The notes below the pieces were generated by a model. It saw nothing but the letters and a program-made list of their open reading frames with translations. It was not told where the DNA came from and ran no database searches. The position numbers were made by a program, and so were the translations under genes. Shown piece by piece: positions 1 to 8,808 of a stretch of 64,000 bases of DNA. The DNA comes from Ostreococcus mediterraneus (lineage: Eukaryota; Chlorophyta; Mamiellophyceae; Mamiellales; Bathycoccaceae), in assembly GCA_012295225.1 (NCBI GenBank), contig WMKK01000007.1:435231-499230 (forward strand). The letters run 5' to 3'. Every line of letters begins with the position of its first letter. Position 1 is the stretch's first letter.

Positions 1-2
1 TA

Positions 3-698
3 TTTGGCTCGAGCGACTTTATTGGGTTTAGCGTGACGATTCCGCACAAGGAAGATGCTTTGGAGGTGTGCGCCGAAGTCGACCCGGTGGCCAAGCAAAT
101 TGGTGCGGTGAACACGTTGGTGCGTCAGCCGGATGGCACGTTGAAGGGCTACAACACCGACTACGTCGCGGCGATCGAAGCCATCGAGACGGCGTATGAA
201 AAGAAGACTGGTACGCCTGCTGCGGAAGTGTTGAAAGGCAAGACCGTCGTCGTTATCGGTGCTGGCGGCGCGGGTAAGGCTTTGGCGTTTGGCGCCAAAT
301 TTAAAGGTGCGAATGTCGTCATTGCCAACCGTAGCGTCGAGCGCGCGCAAGCCCTGGCTGATGCGTGCGGCGGCACCGCCGTGTCGCTCGAAGATTTAGC
401 TAGCGGAAAGGTGAGTGGTGATGTGTTAGCAAATAGCACTTCCGTCGGCATGCAACCGAATGTTGATGACACGCCCGCGCCTGCGGCGGTGCTCGGCGGC
501 TTCTCCGTCGTCTTTGACGCGGTGTACACGCCGCTCGAGACGAGACTTTTGCGCGAAGCCAAGGCGGCTGGATGTGAAATCGCCAGTGGTCTCGATATGT
601 TCGTCGGCCAAGCTGCGAGACAATTTGAACTCTTCACTGGGAAGGAGGCAAAGACGGAGTTGATGCGAAACGCCGTATTGTCGAGCATGAAGAAATAA
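3..698 (+). CDS. Shikimate dehydrogenase domain, C-terminal part of a (probably bifunctional) DHQ dehydratase/shikimate dehydrogenase
   Basis: The reading frame is open from the left edge, so the N-terminal part lies outside the window. What is seen is an almost complete shikimate dehydrogenase. It has the substrate motif GFSVTIPHKE at the very start, then NTLV and GYNTDY, the NADP-binding glycine loop VVIGAGGAGKA, ANRS after the second strand, NSTSVGM, and the C-terminal GLDMFVGQA. The enzyme reduces 3-dehydroshikimate to shikimate with NADPH in the plastid route to aromatic amino acids. In plants and green algae this domain is normally fused behind a type I dehydroquinate dehydratase; that fusion is inferred here, because the dehydratase part is not in view. 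A TGTAA signal lies 22 nt after the stop. The gene is convergent with the RING gene. Confidence 0.93.
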   Translation, partial: FGSSDFIGFSVTIPHKEDALEVCAEVDPVAKQIGAVNTLVRQPDGTLKGYNTDYVAAIEAIETAYEKKTGTPAAEVLKGKTVVVIGAGGAGKALAFGAKFKGANVVIANRSVERAQALADACGGTAVSLEDLASGKVSGDVLANSTSVGMQPNVDDTPAPAAVLGGFSVVFDAVYTPLETRLLREAKAAGCEIASGLDMFVGQAARQFELFTGKEAKTELMRNAVLSSMKK

Positions 699-719
699 AC
701 AATCATTATTATTCGTCGT

Positions 720-724
720 TGTAA
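720..724 (+). terminator. TGTAA 3'-end signal of the shikimate dehydrogenase gene
   Basis: TGTAA is the usual polyadenylation signal of chlorophyte green algae. This copy is 22 nt after the stop codon. Whether it is used is inferred. Confidence 0.55.
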
Positions 725-833
725 TAGCAGTTCGCGCACGTAGCGGCTTACAAAATGCACGTAACAGTATCGTTGGTCTTTGGTAGTATTACAAGCTGTT
801 GATACAGTGGCTTTATATAAGTACACGCGTCGT

Positions 834-861
834 CGCGAATCATTCAACGCGAATCATTCAA
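834..861. repeat. Perfect tandem 14-bp duplication next to a TATA-like site
   Basis: The 14-mer CGCGAATCATTCAA occurs twice head to tail (834-847 and 848-861) and ends exactly where the RING gene stop codon begins. TTATATAA lies just to the left (813-820). The place is between two convergent genes, where a promoter is not expected. Confidence 0.8.
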
Positions 862-1758
862 TCATTCGCCGACGACGCACGCCTGCGCGGGCGCGTCATC
901 ATTCTCCAACGCGAGCGCTTCGAGCGCTTTTGCAGCCTTCCTCGCCTCTTCCGCTGCGTGTTCTTCCTCCCGCCGCTTCAGGCGCGACGCGGCTTTCGAT
1001 TGTTCTTTTTCTCGCTTCTTCGCGAGAGATTCCTGTCTCTTCGCGCTCTTCTTCCCGCGCGCCGACGAACTATTATCCCGCGGGGACGACGAATCAATCT
1101 CACTGTCCGACGACACCGTTCCTCCACCGAACGAACTCGGCGACACCGACGCCCCACCCGAGCGCGACGGACGAGACGAGGGAATATTCACCGGCGAGCT
1201 CGTCGCCGACGGCGCCCCCTTGGGCGGCTTGCCCTTTGAACACGTCGGCGAAGACGACGACCCCACGACATCCTTCCCTTTCCCCGCCACCGCGCGCTTT
1301 TGAGCGATAGGCCGCGCGTACTGTCTCCCAGAATTCACAAATCCCCCGCGACCGAACCGTCGATTGCCAATAACGAGCGTCTTTCGCGACGTCTGAAACG
1401 AGTCAAAGTCGCAATATTCCTCCTCCTCCTCCTCGCTGCTCCGCTCGTGTTGCCCATCGTCCCAATCCGCGTTCCGCCGTTCAAGCACCCACGTCGCGCG
1501 ATTCAACAAGCATAAACTTTCCTCCATCAACTCCCCCTCAATCACCTCCCCATTCAACGCGCGGTACACGAGCACGGCGTCGAACGGCGCCTTGCAACAC
1601 GGGCACTTTGTAAACCGCTCACTCGTCTTCGTAAACGTACTCCATCGCGCCACGCACGGCGCGCAAAACGAATGCAGGCACGACTTCACGAACGCCACGT
1701 CCAGCGCGTGCGGGATTTTCAGGCAAATCGCGCACACGCCGTCGTCGCCGGACGACAT
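862..1758 (-). CDS. RING finger protein (probable E3 ubiquitin ligase)
   Basis: The protein has 298 residues and starts MSSGDDGVCAICL. The RING finger fills residues 10 to about 60, with CAIC, then CLHSFCAPC (C-x-H-x2-C-x2-C) and the closing CPCC pair, so all zinc ligands of a C3HC4-type finger appear to be present. The rest is low complexity. An acidic stretch rich in Glu near residue 120 is followed by a Ser/Pro-rich middle and a basic, probably coiled-coil, Lys/Arg/Glu/Ala tail from about 235. E3 ligase activity is inferred from the finger; the target is unknown. The tail resembles nuclear or RNA-associated proteins only in composition. The gene is divergent from the EamA transporter, with 228 bp between the start codons. 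Confidence 0.85.
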   Translation of the reverse strand: MSSGDDGVCAICLKIPHALDVAFVKSCLHSFCAPCVARWSTFTKTSERFTKCPCCKAPFDAVLVYRALNGEVIEGELMEESLCLLNRATWVLERRNADWDDGQHERSSEEEEEEYCDFDSFQTSRKTLVIGNRRFGRGGFVNSGRQYARPIAQKRAVAGKGKDVVGSSSSPTCSKGKPPKGAPSATSSPVNIPSSRPSRSGGASVSPSSFGGGTVSSDSEIDSSSPRDNSSSARGKKSAKRQESLAKKREKEQSKAASRLKRREEEHAAEEARKAAKALEALALENDDAPAQACVVGE

Positions 1759-1986
1759 GGTGCGTCAGCGGTGCAAAGTTATCCGTTCAAACGACCGCCC
1801 GTCGTTCGGCGCCCGCGTGCGCGACGACGACGACGCTGGTGACGACGCGCGCGCGCGGACGACGGGCGGTAACGACGGCCGTTGGCGTCGACGGTCGTCG
1901 GTCGGGTCGTGCGCGCGCCGCGGCGACAGTCGCGCTGCGCAGCGCGACGCGGTCTGACGCGGTGCCTTGTGATTTTGAGACGTCAC

Positions 1987-3192
1987 ATGTCCGCCGACGC
2001 CGACTATTACGCCAGCGCGCGCGCGCGCGGTGCGGAGGATGCCGACGGCGACAGCGACGGCGGCGTCGTCATCGTCGAAGTCGTCGCCGGCGATGCCGGC
2101 GCCGAGGACGAGGGGAAATCCGCGGCGGCGGTGCGGGGTGGCGGCGGTGCGGTGCAGAAGAATAAAGCGCACCGCGACGGACACGTGTTGAATCACGCCA
2201 CGCTGTGGGTGGTGCAGCTGATATTTGCTGTGATGCACGTGTTTAGTAATAGGGCGCTCGCGCACTTGACGCCGACGGTGTTTTGTGCGTTTAGGTTGGC
2301 GATTGGGATGCCTTTTTTGGCGGTCAACGCGAGACGCGAGCGACGGGACGCGCCGGCGATGACGCGTGGGATGTTGGTCTGGGTGTTTCCAATGGCGTGT
2401 GCGATTGGGTGTGCGTATTTAATGGTATTTGTGTGTAACAAAAGGAGCGGAGCGTCGTTGGTGGCGTTCGTGCAGCCGGTGATGCCGGTGAGCACGGCGG
2501 TGTTCAGCGCGGTGTTGGGATTGGAGCCGTTTACGCGTTTGAAAGCGTATGGGGTGTTCACGGTGTTCGTCGGCACGGTGGTGGCGTTGAGGGCGTATGA
2601 GATCTTCGAGAATCACGGCACGAGCGCAGTGGATGTGCTGTTGTTGTTGACACAGACAAATTCGTACGCGGCGTACGTCGTCATGCTGAGTCGAGCGACC
2701 AAGGACCATCCGTACCCGCTGACGTTCCTCTTCCTCGCCACATTTCTCGCCGAAATCGCAATCTTCGCCATTGCCATACCATCATTAATCAAGCTGGACA
2801 TCACCGCGGTGCCCGCCAGCGCATGGGGCGCCGTCATCTTTGCCGGCGTCGGTTCCTCCGCCGTCGCGCACTCGCTCAACAGTTGGGCCATCGCGCGCGT
2901 CAAGAGCGTCCTCCCCACCGTATACTCTGGCCTCCAAGTCATCTTCACCATCATCCTCGCCGCAATTTTCTTAAACGAAACCGTCGGTTGGGACCAAGGC
3001 TTGGGCATTTTCGTCACCATGATTGGCGTATCGTTCGTCGCCCGAGCCAAGTACGACGAATCCCACGACGCGCGCGCGTCCTCCCACGCCGTCAACGCCG
3101 TCAACGCCGCCGACGACGACGACGACGCCGAGACGGCGACATCGCACGCACCGTCGCACCGTGACCCTGCCCTGCGTGCTATCACGCCATAG
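1987..3192 (+). CDS. EamA/drug-metabolite transporter family membrane protein
   Basis: The protein has 401 residues from the first in-frame ATG (MSADADYYAS); the open frame upstream of it has no ATG. After an acidic, probably cytosolic N-terminus of about 60 residues there are ten hydrophobic segments arranged as two EamA repeats. The first includes the typical QLIFAVMHVFSNRAL and FRLAIGMPFL. The second ends with VLPTVYSGLQVIFTIILA, FLNETVGWDQGLGIFVTMIG and a hydrophilic tail rich in Asp/Ala. This layout fits the plant WAT1/nodulin-21 branch, whose members export small molecules such as auxin or amino acids. The substrate here cannot be told. Membrane location (plasma, vacuolar or plastid) is also open. 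Confidence 0.85.
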   Translation: MSADADYYASARARGAEDADGDSDGGVVIVEVVAGDAGAEDEGKSAAAVRGGGGAVQKNKAHRDGHVLNHATLWVVQLIFAVMHVFSNRALAHLTPTVFCAFRLAIGMPFLAVNARRERRDAPAMTRGMLVWVFPMACAIGCAYLMVFVCNKRSGASLVAFVQPVMPVSTAVFSAVLGLEPFTRLKAYGVFTVFVGTVVALRAYEIFENHGTSAVDVLLLLTQTNSYAAYVVMLSRATKDHPYPLTFLFLATFLAEIAIFAIAIPSLIKLDITAVPASAWGAVIFAGVGSSAVAHSLNSWAIARVKSVLPTVYSGLQVIFTIILAAIFLNETVGWDQGLGIFVTMIGVSFVARAKYDESHDARASSHAVNAVNAADDDDDAETATSHAPSHRDPALRAITP

Positions 3193-4007
3193 ACCTCCAT
3201 AGATAGTCGCCGCGCGCGCGCGTCGGCGCGTCCATGTACAGCACCAGCACCGACGCTCCTCCACCAGTGGTCCACAACCCAACGCCCGTCGCGAGACGCC
3301 GCGCATCGACGTCCAATCACGCGCGAGCGCGCACGCGATCCGATCGCCATCATATCATATTCTCCACACGTGATCCAATCCACGCGTCACGACCCAAGGG
3401 AGTTCGTGCGTCGACGAACTCCCTGACATCTGACCGTTCACAACCCACTCTGACCGAGGGACTCTTGCGCCCAAAACGCCAAAACACGCCAAAACACACA
3501 AAATGACGCACATTTCAACCCACCGCGCCGTCGCATCGACGCCAAATCTTACGAAACTTCGTCAGATGACAGTAAGGAAACATATAGCGTCACGCACTCG
3601 CGTTGAAAAATCGCACAAAAACCGCGTCGTCGCGCACATCGCGTGACGAATGTCACGTGAAGAATACCCATTCGCCAGTGGTCATGAGTGGTCAAACGGG
3701 TTCAAAACGTCGATCGGACATATGGCGTTTTAAGGTCCTTCAATACGGTGATTGCCCCGACTGTCATCTGGTCATCAGGTCATCGGTCCAGTGGTCCGTT
3801 TCGCCCATGATCACCACATCGCTGGACAGCCCATCACCGAGGGACACATCGACCAATCACGACCCCGCAGCGCGATCGTCTGCCGTCCGACGGCGCGCGC
3901 GCGCGCGTCGGTCGCCATTGTCGCGCCGACGCACGGCACGCGACGACTTCGCCGCGCGCGCACGCCTCGCCGCCCACGTCCGCGTCGCGTCTTCCGCGCA
4001 CGAGATC
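3193..4007. other. Gene-poor interval of 815 bp
   Basis: No convincing coding sequence was found. The open frames here are Arg/Ser/Thr-rich and look like chance frames. The stretch holds a perfect hairpin (3397-3424), the repeated CCAAAACRC phrase near 3476-3502, and several GTGGTC/GGTCAT phrases around 3675-3800. It is probably the promoter and 5' leader of the aldolase fusion gene plus the 3' end of the transporter gene. It is unusually long for this genome. Confidence 0.5.
3397..3424. repeat. Inverted repeat, 11-bp arms with 6-bp loop
   Basis: AGGGAGTTCGT (3397-3407) is followed after six bases by its exact complement ACGAACTCCCT (3414-3424). It could be an RNA hairpin at the end of the transporter transcript or a dimeric protein site. 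It lies 205 bp after the transporter stop codon. Confidence 0.75.
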
Positions 4008-5699
4008 ATGTCCAGCGGCGCGTTACGCCAAGCGGCGCGCCGCGGGCGCGCGGCGATGACGACGCGCCACGGCGCGGCGGCGATCGCCCAGGGCGTGTTC
4101 GGTGCCGCGAGCGCGCCGTGGTCGAGCGCGCGCGCGGCGGCGCGCGCCGCGCGGGGGGAGGGTGGTCGTCGGTCGTACGCCACCGGTCCGGCGCGTCACG
4201 AGACGGTGATTTCCGATGATTTGCTCGCCAAGCTCGGTGGGTTGAGCACGCAAGCCCTCGTCGATGGGTTGTGGGTGATGGGTTGGCCGACGTCGCACAT
4301 TATGGGCGCGAGACCGCTCACGGAAGGTCAAAAGAAGTGCGTTGGACGCGCGGTGACGTTGAGATTTGTGCCGCAGCGACCGGATATTGCGGCGAGCAAA
4401 CCGCCGGGGATGGAGTCGCCCGAGTACGAAGCGTTTGAGCAGTGCGGGCCAAAGGAGGTCGTGGTGATGGAATCCGTCGGACCTTGGGAATCTGTCGGTG
4501 GTGATATTAAATTCTTGCGATTGGCGCAAAAGCAATGCGCGGGGTTAGTGACGGATGGTTCCGTGCGTGATACCGCGGTGTTGCGAGAGTATGGTTTCCC
4601 GGTGTTTTCGATTTCGACGACGCCGAGACAAGGACCGCACGTGCACCAACCGTGGGAGTGCAACGGCGTGATTACGTGCGGTGGTATCGTGGTTCGACCG
4701 GGTGATGCCATCATTGGCGATCAAGATGGTGTTGTTGTGGTTCCGGCGAGCCACGCGCAAGAGGTGTACGACATCGCGCACTCTCGTGAAATTGTTGAAG
4801 ACATCGTGAAGACGGAGCTCGCGGCCAACCCTGGTCCGCCAGGTCGCTATTATCCTTTTGTGAGCGGTAAGATTAAGAAGGATTCGCCGTTGTGCAAGTT
4901 GCTCGCGAGCAAAGGATATGACTCGAGCAAGTTTGCGCACACCGCCGCGAACCCTGGCGCCCGCGCTGGCCTCGGTGGCATCAGTAAGAGCCGCAACACG
5001 CCTGGCGCGCGCCGCGCGTTTGGCTCTCTCGGCGGCGTTCGTAACAAGTCTTACATGCGCACCGATGCTGAGTTCAACCAAGTGCTCGAACAGTTCGCCA
5101 AGCACAAGGCGTGCGCTGTGCTCCGCACCGGTGTCGAAGGTGCGGCGTACAACGCCATGGATGCCGCCGTGCAAGGTGGTTTCCGCCTCGCCGAGTTTAC
5201 GCTCACCACTCCGGGTTGCCTCGACGCCGTGTCGCGCTTTGCGTCTCGCACCGACGTCTTGACTGGATGCGGTACTATTCTTAACATTGATGATGCCAAG
5301 GCTGCCATGGATGCGGGCTCCAAGTTTATCGTGTCCCCGATTTTGATTCCGGAAGTCGTCACCTGGTGCGCCGAGAATAAGATTGTGTGCATCCCGGGCT
5401 GCACGACGCCGAGCGAATTGTACAAGGCGTACACCCTCGGCGCTCCGGTGCAAAAGCTCTTCCCTGGTGTTGCTGGTGGCCCAAACTGGGTGCGTGCCGT
5501 CGCGGCAGCGCTCCCCATGTTGCGCATTAACCCAACCTCTGGTGTTGAAATCGACACGGCGGCGGATTTCTTGCGCGCCGGCGCCAATTCGCTCGGTTTC
5601 GTCGCTCCGGCGTTTGACCAAAACGCCATCAAGGCGGGTGACTGGGACGCCATCTCCAAGCGCGCCACCGAAATCATGGCTGCGGTTAAGGCTGCGTAA
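4008..5699 (+). CDS. RraA-like HMG/CHA aldolase fused to KDPG/KHG aldolase, probably mitochondrial
   Basis: The protein has 563 residues from the ATG at MSSGALRQAARRG. The first 65 residues are Arg/Ala-rich and end RRSYATGP, which looks like a mitochondrial presequence with its cleavage site. Residues about 70-270 are an RraA-like domain with DGSVRD, GDQDGVVVVP and an exact D-x20-R-D motif, the signature of active 4-hydroxy-4-methyl-2-oxoglutarate/CHA aldolases. After a Gly/Arg/Asn linker, residues about 355-560 are a class I KDPG aldolase fold. It contains CAVLRTG, the catalytic Glu in AEFTLTTPG, GCGTI, FIVSPIL and the Schiff-base Lys in KLFPG. Both halves cleave substrates to pyruvate, one with a metal and one with lysine. 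A longer frame upstream (from 3603) looks non-coding. It is convergent with malic enzyme. Confidence 0.88.
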   Translation: MSSGALRQAARRGRAAMTTRHGAAAIAQGVFGAASAPWSSARAAARAARGEGGRRSYATGPARHETVISDDLLAKLGGLSTQALVDGLWVMGWPTSHIMGARPLTEGQKKCVGRAVTLRFVPQRPDIAASKPPGMESPEYEAFEQCGPKEVVVMESVGPWESVGGDIKFLRLAQKQCAGLVTDGSVRDTAVLREYGFPVFSISTTPRQGPHVHQPWECNGVITCGGIVVRPGDAIIGDQDGVVVVPASHAQEVYDIAHSREIVEDIVKTELAANPGPPGRYYPFVSGKIKKDSPLCKLLASKGYDSSKFAHTAANPGARAGLGGISKSRNTPGARRAFGSLGGVRNKSYMRTDAEFNQVLEQFAKHKACAVLRTGVEGAAYNAMDAAVQGGFRLAEFTLTTPGCLDAVSRFASRTDVLTGCGTILNIDDAKAAMDAGSKFIVSPILIPEVVTWCAENKIVCIPGCTTPSELYKAYTLGAPVQKLFPGVAGGPNWVRAVAAALPMLRINPTSGVEIDTAADFLRAGANSLGFVAPAFDQNAIKAGDWDAISKRATEIMAAVKAA

Positions 5700-5831
5700 A
5701 CGTATAAATGAACATTTTTTACCTCTCTCTCTCTCAATTACCACTTAATAAAAGAACACCCATCCAGTTGACTCGTCGCGGCGCGCGCCGCCTCTCTTCC
5801 TCATTATTCCACACGCGCTTTGTGACGAACG

Positions 5832-6026
5832 ATGATTGAAACGCGACGACGCGAGGCGATGAAGACGGAGCTGCGACACACGATCGAGGCGATGAAGCAA
5901 AAGGCTGACGAGGACAGTGATCAATTTAAGCTCGCGTCATGTGCGTTGAAGGCGTTGGATGCACAGTCTCGTCCGCGCGCTCAATCACGGAGCCACGGAC
6001 ACGTACAGCACTTCATACACCATTGA
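5832..6026 (+). CDS. Possible small protein, 64 residues, unrecognised
   Basis: This open frame lies in the 424-bp gap between the aldolase fusion and the malic enzyme gene. It begins with ATG and encodes a charged, probably helical N-terminal half (TELRHTIEAMKQKADEDSD) followed by FKLASCALKALD. The second half (Arg/Ser/His-rich) looks less protein-like. No family was recognised. A GTGCGT at 5941 could be an intron donor, but no ACTGAC branch site with a good acceptor follows, so a spliced continuation could not be supported. The rest of the gap (5700-5831 and 6027-6123) holds only a CT-rich run after 5729 and nothing else recognised. Confidence 0.3.
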   Translation: MIETRRREAMKTELRHTIEAMKQKADEDSDQFKLASCALKALDAQSRPRAQSRSHGHVQHFIHH

Positions 6027-6123
6027 TGTGCATACGTCATACGTCACGCCACAATGATTTTCACGATGAAATAATGAATACATTCGTACTGCAAAAGCAC
6101 AGGCTATACATGAAACGATAAAT

Positions 6124-8016
6124 CTACTTTTTCGATGAACACGAAAACACGAGAGGCCGATACTCTGGAACGTACATGGACGAATACACGTACTCCTTCA
6201 TCGCGGCTTCGCCTTGCGCGACGAGACGACGAATGTCATCCGGAACTCGTCCTTCTTTCGCTGCAGTCTGCATGACTTTAATAGCAACATATGCGCTGAT
6301 ATCACGAATTCGATCGATGCGAGGAAAAATTACACCCTCTTCGACTTGCGCCGGCGTTAACATGGCTGGAATTGCCTTTGCCGCCGCTTGAAGCATGCCG
6401 TCGGATATGACGCTCGATCCGCTCAACACAGCCCCCAGCCCAAGCCCTGGAAAGACGTAAAAGTTATTTCCTTGATTCGCCTTGAGCACCTTGCCGTCGA
6501 TCTCGACATCAGGGAATGGAGATCCTGAGCTGAAAATTGCGCGCCCGCCCGTCGCGCGCGCGACCTCATCGCTCGTACACTCCGCTCGAGACGTGGGATT
6601 ACTCAACGGCATGATAATCGGACGCTCGTTATATGCCGCCATGGCTTCGAGCACATCCGCCGTGAACAACCCTTTTACCGTGGACACCCCGAGCAACGCC
6701 GTAGGCTTCACTGCGTTGATGACGTCGATGAGCTTCGCGCCCTCTGGCATGTCGTCTCTCGCGCGTGCAAACGGTTTCAGGGGCTCGGATCCCGGTCCAT
6801 CCAAATCTCGTTCAGCCGTGATTAAACCATTGACGTCGATTATGTAAAATCTCTTGTAGGCTTCGTCGGCGGACAAACCGTTGGCAACTAAAGCTTGATG
6901 CAAAAACGACACGATTCCGGCGCCCGCGCTCCCAGCGCCGCACATGACAAACTTTTGTTGGACAATGTCGGCGCGGTGCTTACCCAACACCTTCATGGCG
7001 CCATAAATACCCGCGAGCACGATCGCCGCCGTGCCTTGAATGTCATCGTTAAAGCATAACACTTCATTACGGTACTTTTGCAGAATTTTGTTTGCGTGTT
7101 TCGTCTGAAAATCTTCAAACTGAATTAAAGCCTTTGGCCAGCGATTTTTAACCCCGCGCACGAATTCCTCAATCATATCGTAATACTCTTTCCCTTCCAA
7201 ACGATTCTTATGCACACCAATGTAATACGGATCGTTCAAGAGTTCAGGATTATTCGTGCCGCAATCGAGCACGACGGGCAAAATATGTTGCGGGTCAAAT
7301 CCACCGCCGCTGACGTAGAGGTCCAACTTGCCTTGCGAAATACCCATACCATTCGTCCCGAGATCGCCGAGCCCGAGAATGCGCGAACCATCGGTGACGA
7401 CGATCACCTTGGCATCACGCTTCCAATTATACATCATCGTGTTAAACTCCCCGCGATCATCCGCCGAAAAGTACATCCCTCGCGCGCGACGTAACAACTT
7501 GGAATAGTTCAAGCACGCCTCGCCCACCGTCGGCGTATAAATAATCGGCGCCAATTCCTCAATGTGCTCCGTCACGAGACGATAAAATAACGTCTCGTTC
7601 CTATCCTTTAAATCCTGTAAATGCGACCAACGCTCGAGAGGCGTGCCTAGCGTCTTATTTTGCGCCCAAATTTTCGCCGCCTGCTGGTTCACCGTAAAGT
7701 ACGCCGGCGGCACCAACCCACGAATCCCCAACCGCTCGCGCTCGCTCGCCGTAAACGACGTCCCCTTGGCATACACGGGATTGTGTAGCACCTCTATCCC
7801 GCGCGACGTGTCGGGGTGCATCACGATCACGTCATCTTTCGACTGGCGCTTGGTTTCCATGGGGGCTTTCATCACGCCCGCGCGCGAGCGCTCCTCGTCC
7901 TCCTCCTCGCCACCCTCCGCGGTGGTGTTGGCGTAAAATAGCCCTCGCGCGCGCGGCGACCATGCCTGCGCGCGATGCGATGTGCCGATGAGCGCGCGAG
8001 CGCGGCGGGCGAGCAT
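6124..8016 (-). CDS. Malic enzyme (NAD- or NADP-dependent), probably mitochondrial
   Basis: The protein has 630 residues, the usual size for eukaryotic malic enzymes. The N-terminus (MLARRARALIGTSHRAQAW) is basic and fits a mitochondrial leader. The family motifs are all seen: RLGIRGLVPP, the tyrosine region IYTPTVGEAC, GLGDLGTNGMGI, FEDFQTKHA, FNDDIQGTAA with the metal-binding Asp residues, the dinucleotide loop GAGSAGAGI, PIIMPLSNPTS and GNNFYVFPGLGLG. It converts malate to pyruvate and CO2 while reducing NAD(P). Which cofactor is used cannot be decided by eye. It is head to head with the next gene, with 96 bp between start codons, and convergent with the aldolase fusion. Confidence 0.94.
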   Translation of the reverse strand: MLARRARALIGTSHRAQAWSPRARGLFYANTTAEGGEEEDEERSRAGVMKAPMETKRQSKDDVIVMHPDTSRGIEVLHNPVYAKGTSFTASERERLGIRGLVPPAYFTVNQQAAKIWAQNKTLGTPLERWSHLQDLKDRNETLFYRLVTEHIEELAPIIYTPTVGEACLNYSKLLRRARGMYFSADDRGEFNTMMYNWKRDAKVIVVTDGSRILGLGDLGTNGMGISQGKLDLYVSGGGFDPQHILPVVLDCGTNNPELLNDPYYIGVHKNRLEGKEYYDMIEEFVRGVKNRWPKALIQFEDFQTKHANKILQKYRNEVLCFNDDIQGTAAIVLAGIYGAMKVLGKHRADIVQQKFVMCGAGSAGAGIVSFLHQALVANGLSADEAYKRFYIIDVNGLITAERDLDGPGSEPLKPFARARDDMPEGAKLIDVINAVKPTALLGVSTVKGLFTADVLEAMAAYNERPIIMPLSNPTSRAECTSDEVARATGGRAIFSSGSPFPDVEIDGKVLKANQGNNFYVFPGLGLGAVLSGSSVISDGMLQAAAKAIPAMLTPAQVEEGVIFPRIDRIRDISAYVAIKVMQTAAKEGRVPDDIRRLVAQGEAAMKEYVYSSMYVPEYRPLVFSCSSKK

Positions 8017-8112
8017 ACCGGCGCGTAGCTCGATGCGTCACGCAGTGCCGTCGTGTAACGACCCTCGCCATTATCCGTCACGCATTCGCGCCGCGACGTC
8101 GTTCGCGGCGCG

Positions 8113-8778
8113 ATGGCGACGCGCGGGACGTCGGCGCGAACGCCGCGCGAACGTCAAGAGCGCGAGCGGCAGACGCTGGCGGCGATCGCGCGCGTCGTGG
8201 TGCGTTTGGGTGCGGTGTTCGTTCTGGTGAGCTCGGTGTGGGTCATTCGAGGCGCCGCGCGCGCCGCGCGCGCGACGATGACGATGACGACGACGACGAC
8301 GACGACGACGACGAAGGCGGGGACGTTAACTACTGGTGTCGGTGGCGTCAGTGACGACGACGCGCACAGGGCGATGGAGATGCTCGCGGATGTCGGGGCC
8401 AAGGCGAGGAGCCGCGTGCGGTTGAGCATACGGGACGACTCGTGGCGGACGTTTTGGAGCGACGCCGATGACGCCGAGCGGTTGGAAATGTGGACGCAGA
8501 GTCGAGCGGAGATGTTTGCTAGTCCTGGGTTCGCGAGGATGACGGCGTCGGATATGGCGTCGGAGGTGACTCGGGCGTTGTGCGCGGAGTGCTTTGACGA
8601 CGCGAAGTTTAGTCGAGACTCTGCGGCGTTGATGGACTTGGCGACGCGCGTGGAATCTGTAGATGACGAAGAGGTGGTCAAAGGAAACGATATAGCGAAG
8701 ATTTATCGCTACGCAGCGCTCGGTAAATTGGTGGCGAGTGTCATCGACAATATCCAACAAAGGATTTCGACCGAGTAG
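8113..8778 (+). CDS. Uncharacterised protein with an N-terminal membrane anchor
   Basis: The protein has 221 residues and no family was recognised. A basic N-terminus (about 22 residues, Arg/Glu-rich) is followed by one hydrophobic segment, VVVRLGAVFVLVSSVWVI. Next comes a run of nine threonines encoded by an ACG repeat, then a mostly acidic helical domain of about 140 residues with no obvious motif. The layout suggests a single-pass or signal-anchored protein with the C-terminal domain in the lumen or stroma. The codon use and GC-rich third positions match the neighbours, so it is likely a true gene. It is divergent from malic enzyme and followed by TGTAA. Confidence 0.7.
   Translation: MATRGTSARTPRERQERERQTLAAIARVVVRLGAVFVLVSSVWVIRGAARAARATMTMTTTTTTTTTKAGTLTTGVGGVSDDDAHRAMEMLADVGAKARSRVRLSIRDDSWRTFWSDADDAERLEMWTQSRAEMFASPGFARMTASDMASEVTRALCAECFDDAKFSRDSAALMDLATRVESVDDEEVVKGNDIAKIYRYAALGKLVASVIDNIQQRISTE
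8287..8313. repeat. (ACG)n simple repeat coding for polythreonine
   Basis: Nine uninterrupted ACG units lie inside the uncharacterised membrane-anchored gene, just after its hydrophobic segment. The repeat is probably variable between strains. Confidence 0.85.
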
Positions 8779-8808
8779 CCGTCGGCTCGAGGAAACTGTT
8801 CTACTACT

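Noticed and set aside
161-847. Long minus-strand open frame over the shikimate dehydrogenase gene
   Set aside because: It is an antisense shadow of a clear coding frame, has no domain, and ends in AT-rich 3' sequence.
3234-3506. Open frame of about 90 codons in the 815-bp gap
   Set aside because: Composition is Arg/Thr/Ser/His-rich without any motif, and it covers the hairpin; it looks like a chance frame.
3603-4007. N-terminal extension of the aldolase fusion by 135 residues
   Set aside because: The extension looks non-coding, while the ATG at 4008 is followed at once by a good organelle leader.
4545-5744. 399-codon antisense frame opposite the aldolase fusion
   Set aside because: High-GC third positions on one strand create long antisense frames in this genome; it has no recognisable domain.
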